19,434 nt of DNA from DASPTT01 sp035623275 (GCA_035623275.1 DASPTT010000152.1:1-19434); one strand, 5' to 3'; shown: positions 7,571 through 15,397, counted from the first letter of the stretch. The notes: generated from the sequence alone by a model not told the origin. Made by a program: numbers and translations.

Positions 7571-8257
7571 TCAGTCGAGCCGGTACCCGACGCCCCACAC
7601 CGTCGCCAGTGTCAGGGCGTCGCCGAGCTTCTTGCGCAGCTGGCGCACGTGGACGTCGACCGTCCGCTCGTCGCCGTACCAACCCTCGCCCCACACCCCG
7701 TCGAGCAGGCGCCGGCGGGAGAGGACGATCCCCCGGTTGGCGGCAAGGTAGGCCAGCAGGTCGAACTCCCGGGTGGTGAGGGGTACCACCTGGTCCCCGG
7801 TGCGCACCTCGCGCCGGTTCGAGTCGACCACGATGGCGCCCAGCTCGACCACCGCGGCCTCCGCCTTGGCCGACCCCCGGACCCGGCGCAGGACGGCGCG
7901 CACCCGCGCCACCAGCTCGCGCGGCGAGAAGGGCTTGGTCACGTAGTCGTCCGCCCCCAGCTCCAGCCCCAGGACGCGGTCGAGCTCGTCGTCCCGGGCG
8001 GTGAGCATGATGACGGGGACCCCGCCCCGGCCGAGCACCCGCCGGCACACGTCGAAGCCGTCGAGCTCGCCGGGCAGGCCGATGTCGACGATGGCCAGCA
8101 CCGCCGGCTCCCGGTCCAGGTAGGCCAGCCCCCGCTCGCCGTCGTCCGCCTGCAGGACCCGGAACCCCTCGCGCCGGAGGTACATGGCCACCAGGTCGGA
8201 GATGTTGTGGTCGTCCTCGATCACGACGATCGTGTCGCCGTCTCCGGGCACGCGCAC
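7571..8257 (-). CDS. OmpR/PhoB-family response regulator
   Basis: The protein has 228 residues, normal for the family. The receiver domain (about 9-122) shows the acidic pocket E14/D15/D16, the phospho-acceptor D58 in AIVDIGLPGELDGFDV, T86 in IMLTARDD and K108 in DDYVTKPFSPREL. The C-terminal winged helix (about 132-228) has VVPLTTREFDLLAYLAANRG, the recognition-helix region DERTVDVHVRQLRKKLGD and the closing TVWGVGYRLD. It is the partner of the histidine kinase 9 bp downstream. The GTG start at 8257 has only a weak AGG upstream and sits right beside the 24-bp tandem repeats of the divergent trpC region. Target genes are unknown; the coupled phosphoglycosyl transferase and its own promoter are natural candidates. 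Confidence 0.95.
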   Translation of the reverse strand: MRVPGDGDTIVVIEDDHNISDLVAMYLRREGFRVLQADDGERGLAYLDREPAVLAIVDIGLPGELDGFDVCRRVLGRGGVPVIMLTARDDELDRVLGLELGADDYVTKPFSPRELVARVRAVLRRVRGSAKAEAAVVELGAIVVDSNRREVRTGDQVVPLTTREFDLLAYLAANRGIVLSRRRLLDGVWGEGWYGDERTVDVHVRQLRKKLGDALTLATVWGVGYRLD

Positions 8258-8266
8258 CAGCCTGCC

Positions 8267-8332
8267 ATGGCCGGCACGCGGCCCAGCGGCATGGCCGGCA
8301 CGCGGCCCAGCGGCATGGCCGGCACGCGGCCC
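8267..8332. repeat. 24-bp tandem repeat in the divergent regulator/trpC region
   Basis: Two exact 24-bp units (8267-8290 and 8291-8314) are followed by a third that matches for its first 18 bases (8315-8332). Each unit begins ATGGCCGGCACGCGGCCC. The repeats fill about half of the 127-bp gap between the response-regulator start at 8257 and the trpC start at 8385, so they lie in the leader or promoter of both genes. They could be binding sites or a copy-number-variable spacer. The period is a multiple of three, but both reading frames look non-coding. Confidence 0.85.
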
Positions 8333-8384
8333 CGGCGCCGCGGGGAACGCGGCGGCGGAAGGGCGCGGCGGTAGGCTCGTGCGG

Positions 8385-9197
8385 GTGTCCCCGGCGACCT
8401 ACCTCGACGACATCGTCGCCGCGCACCGGGCCCGGCGGGCCAACGACCCCGCTGACCTGGGTGAACGTCTGGCGCGGGCGGAGGCATCACCCCCGCCGCG
8501 CGGCTTTCGCGCCGCCCTCGGCGCGGCCAGCGCGAGGGGGACGCTGGCGCTGATCGCGGAGGTCAAGCGCCGCTCGCCGTCCAAAGGGGCACTGGACGCG
8601 GAGCTCGACCCTGCCGGGCTGGCACAGGAGTACGCCGCCGGCGGCGCCAGCGCCCTGTCGGTGCTCACCGACGAGGAGTACTTCGGGGCGCGCCCCGACG
8701 ACCTGGCCCTGGCCCGGGCCGCGTGCCCGCTGCCGGTGCTGCGCAAGGACTTCACCGTGTCGGAGCTCGACGTGTGCGAGGCGCGCTGCATGGGCGCGGA
8801 TGCCGTGCTCCTCATCGTGGCCGCGCTCGACGACGACGAGCTGGCCCGGTTCGCGGCGCTGGCGGAGCGCCTGGCGCTCGACGCGCTGGTGGAGGTGCAC
8901 GACGAGAACGAGCTGGCCCGCGCCCTCGCCGTCGGGGCCACCCTGGTCGGGGTGAACCAGCGGGACCTCACCACCTTCGAGGTCGACCCGGGCCGGGCCG
9001 AGCGGGTGGGGGCGGCCATCCCCCCGGGTGTGGTGGCGGTGGCCGAGTCCGGCATCCGCGGCGGCGAGGACGCCGCCCGCCTGGCCGCGGCCGGCTTCGA
9101 CGCCATCTTGGTGGGCGAGACCCTCGTCACCGCGCCCGCGCGTGCCGCGGCGCTGCACGCGCTGGTGGGCCACCGGGTCACCCGGCGCGGAGGCTGA
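8385..9197 (+). CDS. trpC: Indole-3-glycerol phosphate synthase
   Basis: TrpC closes and decarboxylates 1-(o-carboxyphenylamino)-1-deoxyribulose 5-phosphate to indole-3-glycerol phosphate. The 270-residue protein is a normal monofunctional TrpC. The signature LIAEVKRRSPSKG (57-69, with E59 and K61) is intact, as are VLRKDFTVSELDVCEA with K121, E170 in LVEVHDENEL, N191 in VGVNQRDLTTF, E221/S222 in VAESGIR and the phosphate-binding ILVGETLV. GTG at 8385 is preferred because it begins at the usual distance from YLDDIVAAHR and has GGTAGG about 10 bases upstream; a GTG two codons earlier (8379) is equally possible. The open frame continues back through the 24-bp repeats, but that part looks non-coding. 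It is first of four tightly packed trp genes. Confidence 0.96.
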   Translation: MSPATYLDDIVAAHRARRANDPADLGERLARAEASPPPRGFRAALGAASARGTLALIAEVKRRSPSKGALDAELDPAGLAQEYAAGGASALSVLTDEEYFGARPDDLALARAACPLPVLRKDFTVSELDVCEARCMGADAVLLIVAALDDDELARFAALAERLALDALVEVHDENELARALAVGATLVGVNQRDLTTFEVDPGRAERVGAAIPPGVVAVAESGIRGGEDAARLAAAGFDAILVGETLVTAPARAAALHALVGHRVTRRGG

Positions 9198-9199
9198 GC

Positions 9200-9925
9200 G
9201 TGCTCGTCAAGATCTGCGGGATCACCAGCGAGGCCGACGCGCTGCTGGCCGTCGCCCTCGGTGCCGACGCGCTCGGGTTCGTCTTCGCGCCCTCGACGCG
9301 CCAGGTCTCGCCCCATGCCGTGGAGCGGATCCTCGAGCGCCTGCCCCAGGGGCCCAACGGCGTGCTCACCGTCGGGGTGTTCCGCAACGAGGCGCGCACG
9401 CGCGTGGCCGAGATCGTCAACGGCATCGGGCTGCGCGCCGCCCAGCTGCACGGCGACGAGACGGCGGAGGACGCCCGCTGGGTCGCCGAGCGGGTGCCGT
9501 TGGTCATCAAGGCGTTCCCCGCCGGCGATCCGCGCATCCGGCGGGTGAACGACTACGGCGCCGGGCTGGTCCTGGTGGACGCGCCGTCGCCGGGTTCGGG
9601 CCAGGTCTTCGACTGGCGCCTGGCCGAGGGCGTGGTCGACCCCAATCGTCTCGTGGTCTCCGGCGGGCTCGACGCCGACAACGTGGGCGACGCCATCGCC
9701 TTCCTCCGCCCCTACGGGGTGGACGTGTCGTCGGGGGTCGAGTCCTCACCGGGACGCAAGGACCCGCGCAAGCTGCGCGCCTTCGTCGTCGCGGCGCGCC
9801 AGGCGGCCGAGGCCGCGGGCCTCGGCGCGGGGCGCGACGGTGCTGTCGACGTCGACGGCGCCGTCGACGATGCAGACCTGTCGGAGGCCGGCAACGGGGC
9901 GTACGACTGGCAGGAGGACGGGTGA
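9200..9925 (+). CDS. trpF: Phosphoribosylanthranilate isomerase
   Basis: TrpF isomerises N-(5-phosphoribosyl)anthranilate to the TrpC substrate. VKICGITSEADA at the N-terminus carries the catalytic C7; the second catalytic residue is D127 in LVLVDAPSPGSG. QLHGDE (82-87), VVSGGLDADNV (152-162) and DVSSGVESSPGRKD (175-188) are the usual substrate loops. At 241 residues it is about 35 longer than typical; the extra sequence is an acidic C-terminal tail (about 211-241) with a near-repeat, DGAVDVDGAVDDAD. GTG at 9200 starts only 2 bp after the trpC stop, implying coupled translation, and puts C7 in its standard place. Its stop overlaps the trpB start as GTGA. A dedicated trpF is notable because well-studied actinobacteria use the bifunctional PriA for this step. 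Confidence 0.96.
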   Translation: MLVKICGITSEADALLAVALGADALGFVFAPSTRQVSPHAVERILERLPQGPNGVLTVGVFRNEARTRVAEIVNGIGLRAAQLHGDETAEDARWVAERVPLVIKAFPAGDPRIRRVNDYGAGLVLVDAPSPGSGQVFDWRLAEGVVDPNRLVVSGGLDADNVGDAIAFLRPYGVDVSSGVESSPGRKDPRKLRAFVVAARQAAEAAGLGAGRDGAVDVDGAVDDADLSEAGNGAYDWQEDG

Positions 9926-11091
9926 GCGCCTCGGTGATGGGGGAGCCCGACGCCTCGGGGCGCTTCGGCGACTTCGGCGGACGCTTCGTCCCCGAGTCGC
10001 TCGTGCCGGCGTGCATGGAGCTCGACGCGGCCTTCACCGAGGCGTGGGCCGATCCCGCCTTCCGTACCGAGCTGACCGAGACGCTGCGCGACTACGGCGG
10101 CCGGCCCACCCCGGTCACCGAGTGCCACCGGCTCTCCGAGCGCCTGGGTGTGCGCGTCCTGCTCAAGCGTGAGGACCTGGCGCACACGGGCTCGCACAAG
10201 CTCAACAACGTGATCGGCCAGGCGCTGCTGGCCCGGCGCATGGGCAAGCAGCGGCTCATCGCCGAGACGGGTGCGGGCCAGCACGGGGTGGCGACGGCCA
10301 CAGCGGCCGCGCTCTTCGGCATGGAGTGCACCGTGTTCATGGGGGCGCTCGACACCGAGCGCCAGGCGCTGAACGTGTTCCGCATGGAGCTGCTGGGGGC
10401 CACCGTCCGGCCGGTGCACAGCGGCAGCCGGACCCTCAAGGACGCGGTGAACGAGGCGATGCGCGAGTGGGTGGCCACCGTGGAGGACACCCATTACTGC
10501 CTCGGGTCGGTGATGGGCCCCCATCCCTACCCGTGGATGGTGCGCGAGCTCCAGCGGGTGGTGGGCGACGAGGCGCGCGCCCAGTGCCGTGCCGTGCTGG
10601 GCGAGGACCCCGACTGGGTGGTCGCGTGTGTGGGCGGGGGGTCGAACGCGGCGGGGACCTTCGCCGGCTTCGCCGACAGCGACGCCGTGCTGGTGGGGGT
10701 GGAGGCGGCGGGCGGCTCGGCCATGGGCCGGGGTGTGCCCGGCGTGGTCCACGGCATGCACTCGTATCTGCTCCAGGACGAGGACGGGCAGGTGCTGGAG
10801 GCCCACTCGATCTCCGCCGGGCTCGACTACCCGGGCATCGGCCCCGAGCACGCGCACCTCGGCGCCATCGGCCGCGCCCGCTACGTGCAGGCCGACGACG
10901 AGGAGGTGCTCGTCGCCTTCCGGCTCCTTTCGGAGACCGAGGGGATCATCCCGGCCCTCGAACCGGCCCACGCGCTGGCCTGGCTGGCACGCGCCGCGGG
11001 GTCCGAGATCCCCGCCGGGGCCACCGTGCTGCTCACGCTGTCGGGGCGCGGCGACAAGGACGTCGCCCAGGTGCGCGAGCTGCTGCGGTGA
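9922..11091 (+). CDS. trpB: Tryptophan synthase beta chain
   Basis: TrpB joins indole and serine to tryptophan with PLP, in complex with TrpA. The 389-residue protein has the normal length for the canonical (TrpB1) type. It shows FGDFGGRFVPE near the start, the PLP lysine K93 in HTGSHKLNN, the catalytic E115 in AETGAGQHGVA, the phosphate loop CVGGGSNAAGTF (236-247), EAHSISAGLDYPGIGPEH (293-310) and SGRGDKD (374-380). GTG at 9922 overlaps the trpF stop by four bases (GTGA), and the trpB stop overlaps the trpA start the same way. Such linkage supports near-equal synthesis of the two subunits. Nothing looks degenerate. Confidence 0.98.
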   Translation: MSASVMGEPDASGRFGDFGGRFVPESLVPACMELDAAFTEAWADPAFRTELTETLRDYGGRPTPVTECHRLSERLGVRVLLKREDLAHTGSHKLNNVIGQALLARRMGKQRLIAETGAGQHGVATATAAALFGMECTVFMGALDTERQALNVFRMELLGATVRPVHSGSRTLKDAVNEAMREWVATVEDTHYCLGSVMGPHPYPWMVRELQRVVGDEARAQCRAVLGEDPDWVVACVGGGSNAAGTFAGFADSDAVLVGVEAAGGSAMGRGVPGVVHGMHSYLLQDEDGQVLEAHSISAGLDYPGIGPEHAHLGAIGRARYVQADDEEVLVAFRLLSETEGIIPALEPAHALAWLARAAGSEIPAGATVLLTLSGRGDKDVAQVRELLR

Positions 11092-11888
11092 GCGGCGCCG
11101 CTTCGGCGTCCGAGCCGGGGGCGCTGGAGGCCCACCTGCGGGCCCGGCGCGCCGCGGGCCGCAAGCTCCTCGTCCCCTACGTCACCGGCGGCATGGCCCC
11201 CGACTGGGTCGACGTCGTCCACGCGCTGGCCGATGCCGGGGCGGACGCCATCGAGATCGGGATTCCGTTCTCCGACCCGATGATCGACGGGCCCACCATC
11301 CAGCAGGCGTCGGTGCGCGCCCTGGCCGCGGGGACCACGCCGCGTGCCATCCTCGGCGAGCTTGCCCGGCACGACGTCGGGGTGCCGCTGGCGGTCATGA
11401 CCTATTACAACATCGTGTTCCGCGCCGGGCACCGCCGCTTCGCCCGCGCCCTGGCCGATGCCGGGGTGGCCGGCGCCATCGTCCCCGACCTCCCGCTGGA
11501 GGAGTCGTCGCCGTGGCGGGCCGAGGCCGAGGACGCCGGTGTCGAGACCGTGCTGCTGGTGGCACCGTCCACGCCCGACGACCGGGCCGCCGCGATCTGT
11601 GCCGCGTCGCGGGGCTTCGTCTACGGCGTGGGAGTGATGGGGGTCACCGGCGAGCGTGCCGCGCTGGCGTCCAGCGCGCGGGCGGTCGGCGCACGGCTCC
11701 GCACCATCACCGACAAGCCGGTGTGCATCGGCATCGGGGTGTCGGACCCGGGGCAGGCGGCTGCCGTGTGCGAAGTGTCCGACGGCGTGGTGGTGGGCTC
11801 CGCGCTGGTGCGGCGCCTGCTCGACGGCGCCGGTCCCGCCGGTGCCGCCGAGTTCGTGACGGCCTTGCGCCGCGGCATCGACGGCTGA
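11088..11888 (+). CDS. trpA: Tryptophan synthase alpha chain
   Basis: TrpA cleaves indole-3-glycerol phosphate to indole and glyceraldehyde 3-phosphate, and indole passes to TrpB. The 266-residue protein has the usual length. The catalytic acids are E56 in AIEIGIPFSDP and D67 in MIDGPTIQ. The substrate loops VPYVTGG (29-35), MTYYNIVFRAG, VPDLPLEES, APSTPDDR and GVGVMGVTGER are all present, as is the phosphate site GIGVSDPGQA and VVVGSALV. GTG at 11088 overlaps the trpB stop as GTGA. It is the last gene of the trp group. A 55-bp gap separates its stop from that of the convergent hypothetical gene, and I see no convincing terminator there. Confidence 0.97.
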   Translation: MSGAASASEPGALEAHLRARRAAGRKLLVPYVTGGMAPDWVDVVHALADAGADAIEIGIPFSDPMIDGPTIQQASVRALAAGTTPRAILGELARHDVGVPLAVMTYYNIVFRAGHRRFARALADAGVAGAIVPDLPLEESSPWRAEAEDAGVETVLLVAPSTPDDRAAAICAASRGFVYGVGVMGVTGERAALASSARAVGARLRTITDKPVCIGIGVSDPGQAAAVCEVSDGVVVGSALVRRLLDGAGPAGAAEFVTALRRGIDG

Positions 11889-11943
11889 GTCCGCGTCCGG
11901 GGGAGGCTCACCCTAGAGGCCCTGTGCCCCACGGCCCCGTGTG

Positions 11944-12399
11944 TCAGACGGCGAGGGGGTAGGCGTCGTGCTGCGTCGCGCCCGACAGGGTGACCGGCAG
12001 CGCCAACGGGACGTGCCCCGCCTCGCGCGCGTACGCCCGGCACCACACGGGATCGACCTCGGCGAGCGCCTCCCACACCCGGTGTGCCTTGGTGCACCAC
12101 GCGCCGAGCGCGGCCTCGGTGACGAGCGTGGAGCGGGCCTCGCGCCTGCCGTGCGCCCAGTCGTGCAGGAGCGTGCGCGCCCACTGTCCCCAGGCGGCGA
12201 ACGCGGCCAGGTCGGTGGCGTCCCAGCCCGCGGCCGGCGGGAAGGCGGCGAAGCGGGCCAGGACGGGGAAGTACGCGTCGAGCTCGGCGGCGCGCTCGGC
12301 CGGCTCCCGCCGCCACAGGCGCCACGAGCGGATCGGGCGTGCGCAGTGCGGGACAGGGCAGCGAGCGGTCACTACCGCAACCCCTTTGGTTCCGAGCAT
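11944..12399 (-). CDS. Hypothetical Trp-rich protein, 151 residues
   Basis: I do not recognise this protein. It is soluble-looking, with no signal peptide or membrane segment. It has a short cysteine pair near the N-terminus (CPVPHC, residues 14-19) and many aromatic and helix-forming residues (WRLWRREPAERAAELDAYF, AAWGQWARTLLHDWAHG, GAWCTKAHRVWEALAEVD). ATG at 12399 has a strong AAGGAAGGA ribosome site 5 bases upstream, which supports it as a real gene. An in-frame GTG at 12417 also follows a GGAAGG run and would add six residues. It is 140 bp downstream of the UbiB-type gene on the same strand and convergent with trpA. Read-through from the fab operon or its own promoter are both possible. 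Confidence 0.72.
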   Translation of the reverse strand: MLGTKGVAVVTARCPVPHCARPIRSWRLWRREPAERAAELDAYFPVLARFAAFPPAAGWDATDLAAFAAWGQWARTLLHDWAHGRREARSTLVTEAALGAWCTKAHRVWEALAEVDPVWCRAYAREAGHVPLALPVTLSGATQHDAYPLAV

Positions 12400-12404
12400 C
12401 GTGG

Positions 12405-12413
12405 TCCTTCCTT
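12405..12413 (-). promoter_or_regulatory. Strong ribosome-binding site of the hypothetical gene
   Basis: AAGGAAGGA on the minus strand ends 5 bases before the ATG at 12399. Further GGAAGG-like blocks lie just upstream (about 12421-12438), giving an unusually purine-rich leader that could serve two in-frame starts (12399 and 12417). Confidence 0.7.
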
Positions 12414-12463
12414 CCACCGCGCCTTCCTTCTCCTTCCGCCCGGTCGGGGCACCGGCCGCATGC

Positions 12464-12489
12464 CCTATATCGGCACGGAGAGCGGTCAA
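12464..12489 (-). promoter_or_regulatory. Candidate promoter for the hypothetical gene
   Basis: On the minus strand TTGACC (12489-12484) is followed after 14 bases by TATAGG (12469-12464), in the most A/T-rich part of the 140-bp gap. Spacing is shorter than the usual 16-18 bases, so this is a weak prediction. It would give a leader of about 57 bases. Confidence 0.25.
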
Positions 12490-12539
12490 CCTAATAACCT
12501 CGACCACAACAGGTGACCGTCGGGTCAGGACGGGCGGTG

Positions 12540-14165
12540 TCAGCGCCTGCGGCCGCCGGCGGGCCCGCGTCGCTGCTCCTCGAAGCGGCGCCGGATGACC
12601 TCGCGCCGTTGGCGCAGCTCGCGGTGGGTGAGGGTCTCGACCGGTTCCACCAGTCCGAAGGAGGCCCGGATGCCGTCGAGGTCGATGGCCGGGTCGGCGG
12701 CCGGGTCCAGACCCAGCTCGCGGGCCAGGCGTTCGCCGTGGTGCTCGTAGAAGTACGTCACGATGCGCACGATCTCCCCCAGGAGGTCGATGTCCGGGGC
12801 CATGGTGGCAAGCGAGCCGTCGAGGAAGAGCATGTCCTTGACGTAGAGCATGAGCTCCTTGGGCATGCGGGCCCCGTAGCCCAAAAGGGACTTGGTGATG
12901 TCGCGCAGCTCGGCCGTGAGCTGCTCGGCCGTGAGCGTCGTCGGGTCGACGGGCGGCCGGTCCAACCCGAGGTCCCGGATCACCCCGGCGACGTCGACGT
13001 CGGTCGGCAGCGCCCCCAGGTCGCGCAGCGCGGCGATCTGACCCCGCACGTCGTTGGCCGCGGCCCCGATGATGAGGCGCAGGAGGGCCACGCGCTGCAC
13101 CTCGCCGAGTCGCCCGGTGATGCCGAAGTCGAGGAGGGCGACGCTGCCGTCGTGGCGCACGAAGAGGTTGCCGCCGTGGAGGTCGCCGTGGAAGACGCCG
13201 TAGAGGAGCGCGCCCTCCAAAAAGGCGATGAGACCGGCGCGCAGCACCTCCTCGGTGTCGATCCCCGCCTCGCGCATGGCATCGGCGTCGCCCCACGCGT
13301 AGCCCTCCAGGCGCTCCATCACGAGCACGCGTCGTGTCACCAGGCGGGGGTGGGGGCGGGGGACCAACAAGGCGCGCTGGCCCGTGTCGGCGAGCACGTG
13401 GGCCACGTCGAGCATGTTCTGCGCCTCGAGGCGGAAGTCGAGCTCCTCGACGATCGTCTCGGCGAACACCTCCACCAGCGCGGGCGGGTTGGCCAGGGCC
13501 GTGACCGGGATCCTGCCCACCAGCAACGGCGCGATCCAGCTCATGATGGCCAGATCGCGATGGACCAGGCGGGCCACGTCGGGGCGCTGCACCTTCACCA
13601 CGACGTGCTCGCCGCTGGCCAGCCGGGCCGCGTGCACCTGGGCGATCGATGCCGCGGCCAGGGGGACGGGGTCGAAGGAGGAGAAGAGCTCGCCCACGGG
13701 CGCGCCGAGGTCCTCCTCGACGATACGGCGGACGACGTCGAAGGACTCGGGGGGCACCTGGTCGCGACAGAGCCGGAACTCCGTCACGAGCTCCTCGGGG
13801 AAGACGCCCTCACCGGAGGAGAGGATCTGGCCCAGCTTGATGTAGGTGGGGCCCAGGCGCTCGAAGGCCTTGCGCAACCGGCGCGACAGGCCGGCGCGCG
13901 ACGTCGACGCGCCACGGCCGCGCTCGACCACCTGCCAGGCGAGCAGGGCACCCAGGAGCTGCGCACCCACCCGCAGGACGCGCGAGCCGGGTGGGAGGAC
14001 GCGCCGGCGGGTCAGGGAGGGCACCTCCGCCTGGGTCCGCGACCGCAGCGCGTCGATGCCGACGGACCACGACAGTCGGCTCGGGTCGACGACCCAGGGT
14101 GGCGTGGAGGAGAAGGCGCCCACCTCGAAGTCGGCGGGGACCTTCGAGCCGGCGGGCACCGCCAC
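12540..14165 (-). CDS. UbiB/AarF (ABC1) family atypical kinase/ATPase
   Basis: The family has a protein-kinase-like fold, and studied members act as ATPases in isoprenoid-quinone or lipid biology. The 541-residue protein shows the family marks: KLGQ (110-113; KxGQ motif), the alanine-rich nucleotide loop AAASIAQVH (170-178) instead of a Gly-rich loop, K191 in VVVKVQRP, EELDF, HGDLHGGNLF (327-336) and LLDFGITGRLG (344-354). I see no strong C-terminal membrane helices of the kind found in proteobacterial UbiB; it ends in a basic tail. The start is uncertain: GTG at 14165 (29 bp after the fabF stop) or GTG at 14159. Neither has a ribosome site, and the frame remains open far upstream through fabF. 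Its place at the end of a fab operon suggests a membrane-lipid role, which is inference. Confidence 0.88.
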   Translation of the reverse strand: MAVPAGSKVPADFEVGAFSSTPPWVVDPSRLSWSVGIDALRSRTQAEVPSLTRRRVLPPGSRVLRVGAQLLGALLAWQVVERGRGASTSRAGLSRRLRKAFERLGPTYIKLGQILSSGEGVFPEELVTEFRLCRDQVPPESFDVVRRIVEEDLGAPVGELFSSFDPVPLAAASIAQVHAARLASGEHVVVKVQRPDVARLVHRDLAIMSWIAPLLVGRIPVTALANPPALVEVFAETIVEELDFRLEAQNMLDVAHVLADTGQRALLVPRPHPRLVTRRVLVMERLEGYAWGDADAMREAGIDTEEVLRAGLIAFLEGALLYGVFHGDLHGGNLFVRHDGSVALLDFGITGRLGEVQRVALLRLIIGAAANDVRGQIAALRDLGALPTDVDVAGVIRDLGLDRPPVDPTTLTAEQLTAELRDITKSLLGYGARMPKELMLYVKDMLFLDGSLATMAPDIDLLGEIVRIVTYFYEHHGERLARELGLDPAADPAIDLDGIRASFGLVEPVETLTHRELRQRREVIRRRFEEQRRGPAGGRRR

Positions 14166-14194
14166 CGGGCCGGTGCGCCGGGGCCGAGAGGGTG

Positions 14195-15397
14195 TCAGCG
14201 GTCGACCGGGGCGATCACGAGGCAGCCGTTGTGGCCGCCGAACCCGAAGGAGTTGGACAGCACGGGACCCGGCGTCCACGGCCGCGGCGCACCGTGGACG
14301 ACATCGAGCCCGATCTCGGGGTCGGGCACCTCGTAGCCGGCCGTCGGCGGGATGAGCGCGCGCGCCACGGAGAGGACGGTGGCCACGGCCTCGATGGCCC
14401 CCGCACCGCCGAGGGCGTGCCCGGTGATGCCCTTCACCGAGGTGACCGGGGGCCCCGGGGTGCCGAAGACCTTGCCGATCGCCTGTGCCTCGGCCAGGTC
14501 GTTGAGCGGGGTGGAGGTGCCGTGCGCGTTGATGTGGCCGACGGCGCCGGGCGAGACGCCTGCGTCGGCCAGGGCCAGCTCCATGCACGTCGCCGCGCCG
14601 GCGCCACCCGGGGCGGGGGCGGTGATGTGGTGGGCATCGGCGGTGGAGGCCGCGCCGAGGACCTCGCCGTAGACGCGCGCGCCGCGCCGGCGGGCGTGCT
14701 CGAGCTCCTCGAGGACCAACGCGCCCGACCCTTCGGCGGCGACGAAGCCGTCGCGTCGGAGGTCGAAGGGCCGCGACACGCCTTCGCGCGACAGGGCCGT
14801 CATGTTGGTGAAGGCGCCCACGCCGACCTCGGTGAGCGCGGCCTCCGAGCCGCCGCCGATGGCGACGTCGCAGCGGCCGGCGGCCACCAGGCGCGCCGCG
14901 TTGGCGATGGCGTGGGTGCCCGCCGCGCAGGCCGTGGTCACCGTCTCGCACGGGCCGCGCCAGCCCAAGCGCATCGAGATCCCGGCCGCGCCGGCGTTGG
15001 GCATCATCATCGGGATCAGGAAGGGCGAGATCCGCTCCGCCCCCTTGTCCCGGGCCACGCCCACCTGCGCCTCGAGCGTCTCGAGCCCGCCCACCCCGGT
15101 GGCGAACACGACCCCGGCAGCGTCGGGGTCCACCTCGATCTCGCCGGCGTCCTCCACGGCCATGGCCGCGCTCGCCACCGAGAACTGGGCGAACCGGTCG
15201 ACGCGCCGGACCTCCTTGGGCCCGAACCACGTCGTGGGGTCGAAGTCGGGGACCCGTCGCAGCCCCTCGGGGGCGGGACCGAGCAGTCCCTCCCAGAACG
15301 CGTCGAGACCGATGCCGCAACAGGCGACGACGCCCAACCCGGTGATCGCCACCCGTCGCCCCCGCACCGGGCCGTCGGCCCCGACGCCGAGGAGCAT
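14195..15397 (-). CDS. fabF: Beta-ketoacyl-ACP synthase II
   Basis: FabF condenses malonyl-ACP with a growing acyl-ACP in type II fatty-acid elongation. The 400-residue protein has the normal length. The catalytic triad is intact: C157 in ETVTTACAAGTHA, H292 in NAHGTSTPLND and H327 in KGITGHALGGAGA, with K322 in place. The N-terminus has VAITGLGVVACCG, and the C-terminus has SNSFGFGGHNGCLV. Its ATG overlaps the acpP stop by one base (TGATG), which indicates translational coupling of carrier and condensing enzyme. In sequence it looks like an ordinary FabF rather than a chain-length factor, because the Cys is present. Confidence 0.97.
   Translation of the reverse strand: MLLGVGADGPVRGRRVAITGLGVVACCGIGLDAFWEGLLGPAPEGLRRVPDFDPTTWFGPKEVRRVDRFAQFSVASAAMAVEDAGEIEVDPDAAGVVFATGVGGLETLEAQVGVARDKGAERISPFLIPMMMPNAGAAGISMRLGWRGPCETVTTACAAGTHAIANAARLVAAGRCDVAIGGGSEAALTEVGVGAFTNMTALSREGVSRPFDLRRDGFVAAEGSGALVLEELEHARRRGARVYGEVLGAASTADAHHITAPAPGGAGAATCMELALADAGVSPGAVGHINAHGTSTPLNDLAEAQAIGKVFGTPGPPVTSVKGITGHALGGAGAIEAVATVLSVARALIPPTAGYEVPDPEIGLDVVHGAPRPWTPGPVLSNSFGFGGHNGCLVIAPVDR

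Noticed and set aside
8184..8384. N-terminal extension of TrpC through the 24-bp repeats
   Set aside because: It would add a Trp-Pro-Ala-Arg-Gly repeat not known in TrpC, overlaps the start of the response-regulator gene on the other strand, and the normal TrpC N-terminus starts at about 8379-8385.
11889..11943. Bidirectional terminator between trpA and the hypothetical gene
   Set aside because: Only short GC complementarities and no T-run in either direction.
12540..15320. 926-codon frame that would extend the UbiB-type protein upstream through fabF
   Set aside because: The upstream part is the wrong frame of fabF and is Arg/Gly/Ala-rich without domains; FabF in the other frame has an intact catalytic triad.
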